A DNA stretch of 6,058 nt from an uncultured Cellvibrio sp. GTDB lineage: Bacteria; Pseudomonadota; Gammaproteobacteria; Pseudomonadales; Cellvibrionaceae. This document shows positions 1 through 6,010 of this stretch, piece by piece. Numbering within the stretch: the stretch's first letter is position 1; each line of letters starts with the position of its first letter. A model generated the notes under the pieces. That model had not been told where the DNA came from. It saw nothing but the letters and a program-made list of their open reading frames with translations, and did no database searches. The position numbers were made by a program, and so were the translations under genes. The stretch covers positions 1 through 6,058 of the forward strand of contig CAMLOU010000190.1 of NCBI GenBank assembly GCA_946481735.1, read 5' to 3'.

Positions 1-129
1 TCATCCAGCACGCCTTCATCCAGCAGCGTTGCATCCAGTAGCGAAGCCCCCTCCAGCGTCGCATCATCCAGCGCACCGGCATCCAGCGAAGCATCCTCCA
101 GCGAAAGCTCCACAACTTCATCAATCCCC
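1..129 (+). repeat. Ser-rich linker-coding low-complexity repeat
   Basis: The stretch is built from reiterated units such as GCATCCAGCGAAGC and TCATCCAGC, encoding runs of Ser broken by Ala, Pro, Val, Thr and Glu. It is in frame with the downstream modules, so it is coding and not intergenic. Such linkers give flexible spacing between modules of secreted enzymes. The DNA repetition makes length variation by slippage or recombination plausible. A second, shorter Ser run is encoded at 619-648. Confidence 0.75.
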
Positions 130-1110
130 TCCGCCGATTTGAGTTTTGGTTTTGAAGCGGGAATTGATGGCTGGTTTGTGAACGGTTCTGAAAACCTGAT
201 CGTGACAACCGAACTGGAGTTATCTCACGATCAAATTAATTCAGCACTTTCGATCAAGCCCCTGACATGGGTAGGAGATAATTATCGGCGGCAGGCAAGA
301 ATAGCCCTACCATCTACAACAGATTTTACTGGCTCTACAGTTACCGTCGTTATTGATGTGCCTGAATCATATAAAACAGATGCAAGCCTTGTTCTGCAAC
401 TGGTTATACAGGGATCAGGGTATGCCGATTCCTGGAATCCTGTAACCGGGTTAGTTGCCGGTGAAAATACTATTGTATGGAACCCAACGCCAGAAGATCC
501 GGTGAATGCAACGGGCGCGACCCACTTCGGGATTCAATTAAGCACTGCGCCTAGCAACACCGCCATTCTGGATGCCGTGTTGGTAAAAAGCATATTAATA
601 GATCTCCCAGAGGAAGGGTCCTCTTCCAGCAGCTCTTCCGCCAGTAGTACACCAGCTAATGTAATTTCCTATACGTTCTCAGCAGACACACAAGGCTGGC
701 GCAATGACTACGATACTAATGTATCTGTTACGCATAATGTCGAGGCTTCGGCTGTGGAAATCACACCGGCGTGGGCGGCACAATATCAAAATATCATTGA
801 AGAAATTGAGTTAACTGACTTTACCGACGCAACAATAGAATATGTTTATACCGTTACCCAGGCGCAGGTTGATGCCGGAATGCAGGTTCAGGGTTACGTG
901 CAAACCGGTAGCCCGAACTACGCCAGAATTTATGGCGCGGTAGAAACTCCCGTCGCTGGTGAAAATACTTTAACGTTTATGCCTGCAGATGACGGGAGTA
1001 ACATTCAAGCTATCCAACGTATCGGTTTCCAATTAAATGGTCCGTTAACCGGTGATGCTGAGGATGATACCGTGTTACTCAATAGCGTCACGGTTACATT
1101 GGCACCTTAA
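1..1110 (+). CDS. C-terminal part of a secreted modular protein (Ser-rich linkers plus two related beta-rich, probably carbohydrate-binding, modules); 5' end outside window
   Basis: The frame is open from base 1 to the TAA at 1108-1110, giving 369 residues with no start in the window, so the gene is 5'-truncated by the window edge. Residues 1-45 are a Ser/Ala/Thr/Pro linker. Residues 47-205 form a beta-rich module opening FGFEAGIDGW. Residues 207-216 are a second, almost pure Ser linker. Residues 222-369 form a second module opening YTFSADTQGW. Both modules contain an AGENT motif (153-157 and 319-323), then a G(I/F)QL strand and a closing hydrophobic strand, so they are probably tandem homologues. 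Low-complexity Ser linkers between small beta-sandwich modules are typical of secreted Cellvibrio glycoside hydrolases, esterases and lyases. Carbohydrate binding is therefore inferred, not shown. The strand order recalls CBM15- or CBM4/9-type jelly rolls, but I cannot assign a family. No catalytic domain, anchor or sorting signal is visible in this part. Confidence 0.85.
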   Translation, partial: SSSTPSSSSVASSSEAPSSVASSSAPASSEASSSESSTTSSIPSADLSFGFEAGIDGWFVNGSENLIVTTELELSHDQINSALSIKPLTWVGDNYRRQARIALPSTTDFTGSTVTVVIDVPESYKTDASLVLQLVIQGSGYADSWNPVTGLVAGENTIVWNPTPEDPVNATGATHFGIQLSTAPSNTAILDAVLVKSILIDLPEEGSSSSSSSASSTPANVISYTFSADTQGWRNDYDTNVSVTHNVEASAVEITPAWAAQYQNIIEEIELTDFTDATIEYVYTVTQAQVDAGMQVQGYVQTGSPNYARIYGAVETPVAGENTLTFMPADDGSNIQAIQRIGFQLNGPLTGDAEDDTVLLNSVTVTLAP

Positions 1111-1140
1111 TTAATTGTGCTTTAATTGTCGTTACGCAAC

Positions 1141-1170
1141 AAAAAAGCCCGGCAATTTGCCGGGCTTTTT
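1141..1170. terminator. bidirectional Rho-independent terminator between convergent genes
   Basis: A GC-rich stem pairs 1147-1154 (GCCCGGCA) with 1158-1165 (TGCCGGGC) around a 3-nt loop. It is flanked by six A (1141-1146) and five T (1166-1170), which extend the pairing. It lies 30 bases after the stop of the modular secreted protein and about 55 bases beyond the stop of the opposing exporter gene. The A-tract on one side and T-tract on the other let it end transcription from both directions. Confidence 0.92.
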
Positions 1171-1224
1171 AATGGAGCAATGCTCATTCAAACGTTAATA
1201 AGAAAATCCCAGCCCAACGACTCA

Positions 1225-3774
1225 CTACCCTTCTTTAGGCTGCTCCGGCCCCAGCGGCTTCAACAACAAGATCAACTTCGGCAATAATGTCAACGAACCA
1301 AGCACCGCCGCAAACATAGCAAACGCCGTTAACAGACCAAAATAAATCGACGGAATAAACTCTGACAATGCCAGAATCGAGAAGCCGACAATAATGGTCG
1401 CCGAGGTGTAATACATAGCGCGACCGATCGAGGCATGCGAATTGTGCATCGACTCAACATAATTACCCGTCTGCGTAAACTCCTGGCGGAACCGATAAAA
1501 GTACTGGATCGCCTGATCCACCCCAACACCCACGGTGATGGCAGCAATCGTAATGGTCATCATGTCGAGCGGAATGCCGGCCAATCCCATCCCGCCCAAC
1601 ACCACACTCGCCGCCAACATATTCGGCAAGATCGCGATGAGTGCGATCTTGAATGAGCGGAACAGCACCAGAATCATCAACATGATCGACACAAACACCA
1701 CGCCGATGGTGGCGATCTGGGATTGAAACAGGCTTTGCAACATGTTGTTGTAGAGCACCAGCATACCGGTGAAATTTACCTGCTCCGGCTTTAATCCGAC
1801 CTCATCAATGGCGTAGGTGCGAATTTTTTCTACCAGTTCAGCGCGGCGCAAATCCGGTGTGGTTTCTTTGACACGCAGAGAGATGCGCGCTTGTTGATGC
1901 TCATCTGACAGATATGGTCTGATCAGAAAATCGGTGATGTCATCGGACAGCATCCGGCGCATCACATTTAATTCAAAATTATTCAGGCGGCCACCATTGA
2001 TGTCCTGTGCAAGCTGATAGGTAATCGCCAGCGACTGAACCTTCCCAACCTCGGGCAAGGACTCAAGGTAGTTATGCAGCTTTCTGATTTCGTCCAGGCC
2101 ATTCAGTGTGAACCAATAACTCTCCGGCGCTTTTTCCGCGGATTCATCGGCGAAGGGATCATCAGCAAACGGATCTTCTTCATCGGCAAAAGGGTCTTCT
2201 TCGGCCTCGGGGTCGGCGAAGGGATCATCTTCCAGCGGTTCTTCCGTACTCGCCAGCCACGCGGGATCAGCGTCGAGGATAATATCCAGGGTCACCGTAC
2301 CGCCCAGCTCCTGGTCGATAACTTTCATACCCTGATGAATTTCACTGCCTTCGTGAAAGTAGTCGATAAATCGATTTTCCACTTGCAGTTGTGTAATACC
2401 AAAAATACTGATCAAACCAGCCAAGAGGGCAACCAGCAACACCTTGCCGCCATGAAGCTCCGCAAGGCGGGAAAAGCGCATGGTCATCGCCGCTGACTGG
2501 TCACCACGATCCCGGGGTTCACCTTTGGGAAGAATCATCAAGCCGGCGGGCAACAACACAAAAGATAAGAAGAAGGCGACGACCAGACCGATGGTCATCA
2601 TCCAGCCGAAATCAATCACCGGGCGAATGCCGCTCATCAACAACGACATAAAAGCCACCATGGTGGTCAGCGCCGAATAGAGACAGGGTACAACCATCAT
2701 GCGGGAGGTTTTCAATACCAGTTCCGCCTGTGTCCAGTCAGGGTATTGCGCATGGAGTTCGCGATAGCGCACCACGATATAAATGGTAAACGCCAGGGCC
2801 AGGATCAACAGCAAGGCCACGAAGTTGGAGGAGATGACCGTCAATCGCCAATCGATCCAGCTGATCCAGCCCAGCATCAACAGGACGGACATGATGCAGG
2901 TTACCAATGGCAACACGATGTAACGCAACTGGCGGAAAATAAAGGCCAGCATCACCACAATAAACAGCAGGATGGCAATACCAAAAACGACGAGATCATT
3001 TTTGATATAGGTGATCATATCGGAGGTGATCATGCTTACGCCGCCGAGAAACAACTGCGCATCCCCGCGATACTTGTCCATCACCTGGCGCACGGTCTCC
3101 ACCCGTTGGTGATCTTTTACGGCCTGTGCCGTGCGGTAATCCAGAAATTCTTTACTGACTTTTTCAAGCTCTACTTTTTCTTCTTCACTCAAACCTTCGG
3201 TATCACGCTTCCAACGCAACGCATCGCGATGGCGCACCATTTCGATGTACTTATTGTTGACCTCCAGATTGAGCAGTAACGCCGTGGTTTTGCCATCCGG
3301 GCTTAGCAACATATCGCGATAAATCGGGCTGGTCAGAAATTCCTGTTTGGCCTGTTCACGATCCACGCCTTCCGTCAACAATGTGCGGGTCGATTCCTGC
3401 TGCTCTGCCAGCGAGCGCATAGGGCTGTACAACAAAGGCACATCAATCATGGAATAAACACTTTCCACACCTTCAACCTGCGCAAATTCCTCGCTCAATT
3501 GTTGTAATAATTCAATGGATTTATCCGAGAAAAGATCTTCGTGGGGCGTAAAGGTCACCACCAGGAAATCGCCGCGCTGGTAGCGTTTACTGATTTCGCG
3601 CAGGTAATCAATGGACGTGTCGTGTTCCAATGTCAGGGAATCGGCAGAAGCATCCAGTTTGAAGTTGGGTAATCCTACCGCAGCCAGAAGCGCGACGAGG
3701 AACAGCACACTGAGGGTAATGAACGGACGTTTGACAACCAGAACCTGATACAGCGACGACAATCTTTGCAGCAT
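1225..3774 (-). CDS. RND-superfamily exporter (MMPL / COG1033 type) with acidic DPFAD-repeat insert
   Basis: This 849-residue inner-membrane protein has the RND plan of two 6-helix halves. TM1 is at about 17-36, followed by a periplasmic domain at 37-257, then TM2-TM6 at about 259-280, 284-306, 313-335, 358-380 and 388-413. TM7 is at about 443-463, a second periplasmic domain at 464-683, then TM8-TM12 at about 684-705, 709-731, 736-758, 788-806 and 811-836. TM10 carries the family motif GVGVDQAIQYFYRFR, with a probable proton-relay Asp at 753. The equivalent TM4 stretch, ILALAFTIYIVVRYRE (325-340), has Ala in place of that Asp. Residues 510-550 are a very acidic insert with four DPFAD units. 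The ATG at 3774 has AAGG 7 bases upstream on the minus strand. The family moves hydrophobic or lipid-like substrates using the proton gradient; the substrate here is unknown. No membrane-fusion or outer-membrane channel gene is adjacent, unlike HAE-type efflux operons. It follows the Rdx gene on the same strand after 258 bases, so co-transcription is possible but not shown. Confidence 0.9.
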   Translation of the reverse strand: MLQRLSSLYQVLVVKRPFITLSVLFLVALLAAVGLPNFKLDASADSLTLEHDTSIDYLREISKRYQRGDFLVVTFTPHEDLFSDKSIELLQQLSEEFAQVEGVESVYSMIDVPLLYSPMRSLAEQQESTRTLLTEGVDREQAKQEFLTSPIYRDMLLSPDGKTTALLLNLEVNNKYIEMVRHRDALRWKRDTEGLSEEEKVELEKVSKEFLDYRTAQAVKDHQRVETVRQVMDKYRGDAQLFLGGVSMITSDMITYIKNDLVVFGIAILLFIVVMLAFIFRQLRYIVLPLVTCIMSVLLMLGWISWIDWRLTVISSNFVALLLILALAFTIYIVVRYRELHAQYPDWTQAELVLKTSRMMVVPCLYSALTTMVAFMSLLMSGIRPVIDFGWMMTIGLVVAFFLSFVLLPAGLMILPKGEPRDRGDQSAAMTMRFSRLAELHGGKVLLVALLAGLISIFGITQLQVENRFIDYFHEGSEIHQGMKVIDQELGGTVTLDIILDADPAWLASTEEPLEDDPFADPEAEEDPFADEEDPFADDPFADESAEKAPESYWFTLNGLDEIRKLHNYLESLPEVGKVQSLAITYQLAQDINGGRLNNFELNVMRRMLSDDITDFLIRPYLSDEHQQARISLRVKETTPDLRRAELVEKIRTYAIDEVGLKPEQVNFTGMLVLYNNMLQSLFQSQIATIGVVFVSIMLMILVLFRSFKIALIAILPNMLAASVVLGGMGLAGIPLDMMTITIAAITVGVGVDQAIQYFYRFRQEFTQTGNYVESMHNSHASIGRAMYYTSATIIVGFSILALSEFIPSIYFGLLTAFAMFAAVLGSLTLLPKLILLLKPLGPEQPKEG
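2146..2226 (-). repeat. DPFAD acidic repeat in the exporter's second periplasmic domain
   Basis: On the minus strand this encodes residues 517-543 of the exporter. The pentapeptide DPFAD occurs four times (517-521, 527-531, 534-538, 539-543), separated by Asp/Glu-rich spacers of 5, 2 and 0 residues. The insert sits between the predicted beta-strand ending near 500 and the segment resuming at YWFTLNGL (553), so it is probably a disordered, strongly negative loop facing the periplasm. Confidence 0.85.
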
Positions 3775-4032
3775 GTGTTGGCCTTATTGAGTTGAGCACA
3801 CAACCGGCGTGACGCCCAATGGCTGTGCAATACATCGGCAGGACATGAATCCCGTATGAATAATCACAGATACGTTAATGAAAAGGGTTTGGTGCATGTC
3901 GCTTGATCATTGGCCATTAACCAATAAGGGGAACCGGCCGGCGGCTGGGGCAAGCGGAGCAAAAAACGCCGCTATTATGAAGCACAGGTGGTTCCTTGCA
4001 AACAAAACTCCGCGGTCAAGCGAAAGGTGATG
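3775..4032 (-). other. intergenic region upstream of the exporter gene, 258 bases
   Basis: The gap between the Rdx stop and the exporter start holds no convincing gene; an open frame at 3608-3835 (minus) is mostly a shadow of the exporter's 5' end. It contains the exporter's Shine-Dalgarno (AAGG on the minus strand, 3782-3785), an inverted repeat at 3909-3925, and a GC-rich CCGGCCGG palindrome near 3935. I see no Rho-independent terminator after the Rdx gene: the T-run on the minus strand near 3961-3966 has no stem in front of it. No strong sigma70 promoter stands out. Confidence 0.5.
3909..3925. promoter_or_regulatory. inverted repeat ATTGG-N7-CCAAT, possible operator upstream of the exporter
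   Basis: ATTGG (3909-3913) and CCAAT (3921-3925) are perfect inverted arms around CCATTAA. The centre is about 140 bases upstream of the exporter start codon, in a position where a regulator could act. The short arms mean it could be chance. No regulator gene is adjacent, so no protein can be proposed. Confidence 0.25.
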
Positions 4033-4353
4033 TCATGGGGAGCGTTTGTGACCGTCGCTGTGGCCCAGCGGCTTATCCGGACATAATTGATCCCGGACGC
4101 GCTGCTTAAGTTCCTTCGCCTCGGGAAAGCCGCCGTCCCGTTGGCGCTCCCAGACCAGGGTATCACCGAGCCAGATCTCAAATACACCGCCGGTGCCGGG
4201 GTGTAAGGCGACCTCATCCAGCTCACCGTCGAAGGTGCTCAACAGTTCCTGCGCAAGCCAGGCGGCGCGCAACATCCAGCGGCACAGGTTGCAATAATGG
4301 ATCACTACCCTGTGCGTGGCATGGGGTGGGGCTGAAAGATTGTCCGACGTCAT
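4033..4353 (-). CDS. SelT/SelW/SelH-like (Rdx family) CxxC protein
   Basis: The protein has 106 residues. Its N-terminal strand runs into VVIHYCNLCRWMLRAAWLAQELL, with the family's redox motif as Cys21-Asn-Leu-Cys24, followed by a helix. The second half contains HPGTGGVFEIWLGD (51-64), then a tryptophan (W68), and then DGGFPEAKELKQRVRD (73-88). This is the characteristic Rdx core of G-G-x-F-E, W and G-x-F-P-E followed by a helix. The family has a thioredoxin-like fold and is the bacterial counterpart of selenoprotein W. Here the second redox residue is Cys, so selenocysteine is not needed. The cellular role of bacterial members is poorly defined; a thiol redox function is inferred from the family. 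GGAG lies 7 bases before the ATG on the minus strand, supporting this start. A short tail after residue 89 (PDKPLGHSDGHKRSP) lies outside the core. The gene is divergent from the FHA gene and upstream of the exporter gene on the same strand. Confidence 0.88.
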   Translation of the reverse strand: MTSDNLSAPPHATHRVVIHYCNLCRWMLRAAWLAQELLSTFDGELDEVALHPGTGGVFEIWLGDTLVWERQRDGGFPEAKELKQRVRDQLCPDKPLGHSDGHKRSP

Positions 4354-4371
4354 GATCTGGCTCCGAGTCTA

Positions 4372-4402
4372 TTGCTTTAGTAAAAAGTATCGCTTATATA
4401 AT
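4372..4402 (+). promoter_or_regulatory. sigma70-type promoter for the FHA gene
   Basis: TTGCTT (4372-4377) is a good -35. A consensus TATAAT lies at 4397-4402 (spacer 19), and the overlapping TATATA at 4395-4400 gives the ideal spacer of 17. Transcription would start around 4407-4410. That is downstream of the ATG at 4401, which overlaps the -10 box, so the promoter also argues for the internal start at 4446. Confidence 0.6.
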
Positions 4403-4445
4403 GCCCCTACTTCCATCCCTTCAGGACCAGCGCGCGGACTGCAAG

Positions 4446-5279
4446 ATGCTGAAAATTCATTTCAAGGATAATCGTCACCCCCCCTTATGGGTGGTGGAGA
4501 AGCTCTATAGCATCGGCAGTGCGGCAGATAATAACCTGGTGCTGGGAGATGAAGGGATCGATGCATTGCATGCACGTCTGATCAGCAGCGAGAATAAAGT
4601 CTTCCTGAAAGACAATAACAGCCAGAGCGGCTGCTTTGTGAATGGTCAGCGGGTGACCCATAAAGAGATCCTGCCCGGCGATGTTATCAAGCTGGGGGCT
4701 GTGGAGATCGAAGTCCTCGACCCGCACCGTGCCGGCACCCAGCCCTCGAGCCGCGACGAAACCCCGCCCTGGCGCCTGGTATCCGACAGCAGTTGGCTGG
4801 CGGGCAAGAGCTTTGAAATTCCCCGCGACCAGTCAGTGATCATCGGGCGCGGTACCCAATGCGACATCGTCATCCCCGGAACCCATCTGTCGCGTCGCCA
4901 CGCCGAACTCTTTGTCCAGGGCACCAGCCTGCGCGTCAAAGATCTCAGCTCGGCCAACGGCACCTTTATCAATGAACGACGTATTGAAGAATCCGTCGCC
5001 TACAGCGGCGACCGCTTGCGTATTGATGTGTACAGCTTTCGCCTGGTGGGACCGGAGAGTGTTGAGCATAAAACCCGTATCCGCCCTTCTATTGAGGCGC
5101 TGACCAAGCCGGTAGAAAAACGCCAGGCCAGTCACGAGCCAAAGCGCTGGAAAACCCGCCCCACGTCACCCGGTAATCGCATTGAACCAACCTACAATGA
5201 TCCGCGCAAAAGCGGGTTGTGGTGGCTGGTATTGATCATCATTGTGGTTGCCCTGATTGCCGCCATCTACCTGATTTAA
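4446..5279 (+). CDS. membrane-anchored protein with two FHA domains
   Basis: From the ATG at 4446 the protein has 277 residues. FHA1 spans about 1-92 and FHA2 about 109-202. A basic, Pro-containing linker covers 203-253, and one hydrophobic helix at 258-277 ends exactly at the C-terminus. It is therefore probably tail-anchored with the FHA domains in the cytoplasm. FHA2 has every phosphothreonine-binding landmark: GR (134-135), SRRH (149-152) and SANGTFIN (169-176). FHA1 is degenerate: the GR position is GS (24-25), the S-x-x-H motif reads D-A-L-H, and the NG of NGT reads SG. FHA domains bind phosphothreonine peptides, so FHA2 is the likely binder and FHA1 may be structural. The frame is also open from an ATG at 4401 (292 residues), but that codon lies in the -10 box and the extra 15 residues precede the first FHA strand. 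The Shine-Dalgarno for 4446 is weak: AGGA is 19 bases away. No kinase or phosphatase gene is adjacent. The partner is unknown. Confidence 0.87.
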   Translation: MLKIHFKDNRHPPLWVVEKLYSIGSAADNNLVLGDEGIDALHARLISSENKVFLKDNNSQSGCFVNGQRVTHKEILPGDVIKLGAVEIEVLDPHRAGTQPSSRDETPPWRLVSDSSWLAGKSFEIPRDQSVIIGRGTQCDIVIPGTHLSRRHAELFVQGTSLRVKDLSSANGTFINERRIEESVAYSGDRLRIDVYSFRLVGPESVEHKTRIRPSIEALTKPVEKRQASHEPKRWKTRPTSPGNRIEPTYNDPRKSGLWWLVLIIIVVALIAAIYLI

Positions 5280-5296
5280 CCCGCGCTATGCCTCCC

Positions 5297-5313
5297 CGGC
5301 ACGTAGGGTGCCG
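5297..5313 (+). terminator. small hairpin after the FHA gene, weak terminator candidate
   Basis: CGGCAC (5297-5302) pairs perfectly with GTGCCG (5308-5313) around GTAGG. It sits 18 bases after the FHA stop codon and just before the ppa promoter. There is no T-tract after it, so an intrinsic terminator is doubtful; it may only slow readthrough. Confidence 0.3.
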
Positions 5314-5317
5314 CACA

Positions 5318-5345
5318 TTGAGCCCCCTTGGGATTGTGTTAGAAT
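5318..5345 (+). promoter_or_regulatory. extended -10 sigma70 promoter of ppa
   Basis: TTGAGC (5318-5323) is followed after 16 bases by TAGAAT (5340-5345), and TG at 5337-5338 gives an extended -10 (TGTTAGAAT). The expected transcription start near 5352 leaves a leader of about 35 bases before the ppa ATG. A promoter of its own fits a housekeeping gene expressed apart from the FHA gene. Confidence 0.6.
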
Positions 5346-5373
5346 CGCGCCCCTGAAATTTCCATACTCAACC

Positions 5374-5380
5374 AGGTGAG
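5374..5380 (+). promoter_or_regulatory. Shine-Dalgarno that fixes the ppa start at 5388
   Basis: AGGTGAG at 5374-5380 is a strong ribosome binding site 7 bases before the ATG at 5388. It contains the in-frame GTG at 5376, which would otherwise add four residues, so that codon is part of the SD and not the start. Confidence 0.8.
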
Positions 5381-5387
5381 CACACAT

Positions 5388-5918
5388 ATGAGCCTTGATC
5401 TAGTTCCCTCCGGTAAAAGCCTGCCCGATGACATTTACGTTGTTATCGAAATCCCGATGAACAGCGGAATCAAGTACGAGATTGACAAGGACAGCAATAC
5501 CCTCTTTGTTGATCGCCTTGTCAGCACGGCCATGTATTACCCCTGTAACTACGGTTATATTCCCCACACCTTGTGTGATGATGGTGATGCGGCGGACGTA
5601 TTGGTATTGTTCCCGCAGCCGGTGCAAGCGGGTTCCGTTATTCGCTGCCGTCCGATCGGCGTGTTGAAGATGACTGATGAAGCGGGCGGTGATGCGAAGA
5701 TCCTGGCAGTGCCTCACGACAAACTCACGACCTTGTACAGCAAGGTGCAATCCACTGATGACCTGCCACCGGTGGTGTTGTCGCAAATCGAGCATTTCTT
5801 TGAGCATTACAAGGATCTGGAGAAAGGCAAGTGGGTGAAGGTGGAAGGCTGGGCCGGTGTTGATGCGGCACGCCAGGAAATTCTGGATGCGGCTGAGCGT
5901 TATAAAGCGGCGAAATAG
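5388..5918 (+). CDS. ppa: family I soluble inorganic pyrophosphatase
   Basis: The enzyme hydrolyses pyrophosphate to two phosphates in the cytoplasm with Mg2+, pulling biosynthetic reactions such as DNA, RNA and aminoacyl-tRNA formation forward. From ATG 5388 it has 176 residues, essentially the length of the E. coli enzyme, and it begins [10 protein letters not shown] much like that protein. The active-site residues known from E. coli are all present and happen to carry the same numbers when the initiator Met is counted here: K29, E31, R43, Y55, D65, D67, D70, D97, D102, K104, Y141 and K142; E20 corresponds to E21. The C-terminal block [20 protein letters not shown] is intact. One oddity is the metal-binding signature, which reads DGDAAD where the family usually has D-G-D-P-(hydrophobic)-D. 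The catalytic Asp residues are kept, so activity is expected. It is a single gene with its own promoter. No T-tract terminator follows; the palindromic element at 5965 is the only strong structure downstream. Confidence 0.97.
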   Translation: MSLDLVPSGKSLPDDIYVVIEIPMNSGIKYEIDKDSNTLFVDRLVSTAMYYPCNYGYIPHTLCDDGDAADVLVLFPQPVQAGSVIRCRPIGVLKMTDEAGGDAKILAVPHDKLTTLYSKVQSTDDLPPVVLSQIEHFFEHYKDLEKGKWVKVEGWAGVDAARQEILDAAERYKAAK

Positions 5919-5995
5919 TTTAATTTTCTGATTTGCTACACGATGCGCTTCGGAATCCGTTTGTCATTAGGGTTGTTGTTTCGAAAACGCATGCA

Positions 5996-6007
5996 TACAT
6001 CCCTGTA
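5996..6007. repeat. short hairpin TACA-TCCC-TGTA in the element core
   Basis: TACA (5996-5999) and TGTA (6004-6007) are inverted around TCCC. The arrangement mirrors the larger neighbouring stem-loop, whose loop also contains TCCC. On the minus strand the hairpin reads TACAGGGATGTA. The short stem makes it weak alone; the shared loop sequence is what makes it notable. Confidence 0.55.
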
Positions 6008-6010
6008 GCT

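Noticed and set aside
139..141. TTG at 139 as the start of a 323-residue protein
   Set aside because: The frame is open all the way to base 1 and encodes a Ser-rich linker continuous with the modules. There is no Shine-Dalgarno before 139, so the gene starts outside the window.
1175..1185. GAGCA-A-TGCTC mini-palindrome after the terminator
   Set aside because: A 5-bp arm with a one-base centre is too short to be meaningful, and the loop cannot form in RNA.
2074..2496. 140-residue plus-strand open frame with Phe/Gly/Arg repeats
   Set aside because: It is antisense to the exporter, and its repetitive look is the mirror of the DPFAD-coding repeats.
2746..3279. 177-residue plus-strand open frame
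   Set aside because: It lies wholly antisense to the exporter gene. Its His/Gln-rich, low-complexity translation is typical of a shadow frame, and there is no RBS or family resemblance.
3608..3835. 75-residue minus-strand frame at the exporter 5' end
   Set aside because: It overlaps the exporter N-terminus in another frame for most of its length. The exporter start has a proper SD and this frame shows no domain.
3975..4226. 83-residue minus-strand frame
   Set aside because: It is an out-of-frame shadow of the Rdx gene, which has clear family motifs.
4282..4293. possible selenocysteine site in the SelW-like protein
   Set aside because: The redox motif is C-N-L-C with two ordinary Cys codons. 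There is no in-frame UGA inside the gene, so no selenocysteine insertion is needed.
5376..5378. GTG start for ppa, adding four residues
   Set aside because: The GTG lies inside the AGGTGAG ribosome binding site, and ATG 5388 gives the same N-terminus and length as the E. coli enzyme.
5400..5807. 135-residue minus-strand open frame
   Set aside because: It is antisense to ppa, whose identity is certain, and shows no recognisable domain.
5967..5972. TTAGGG, resembling a telomere repeat
   Set aside because: It is a single copy inside the inverted-repeat arm of a bacterial chromosome and is not tandemly repeated.
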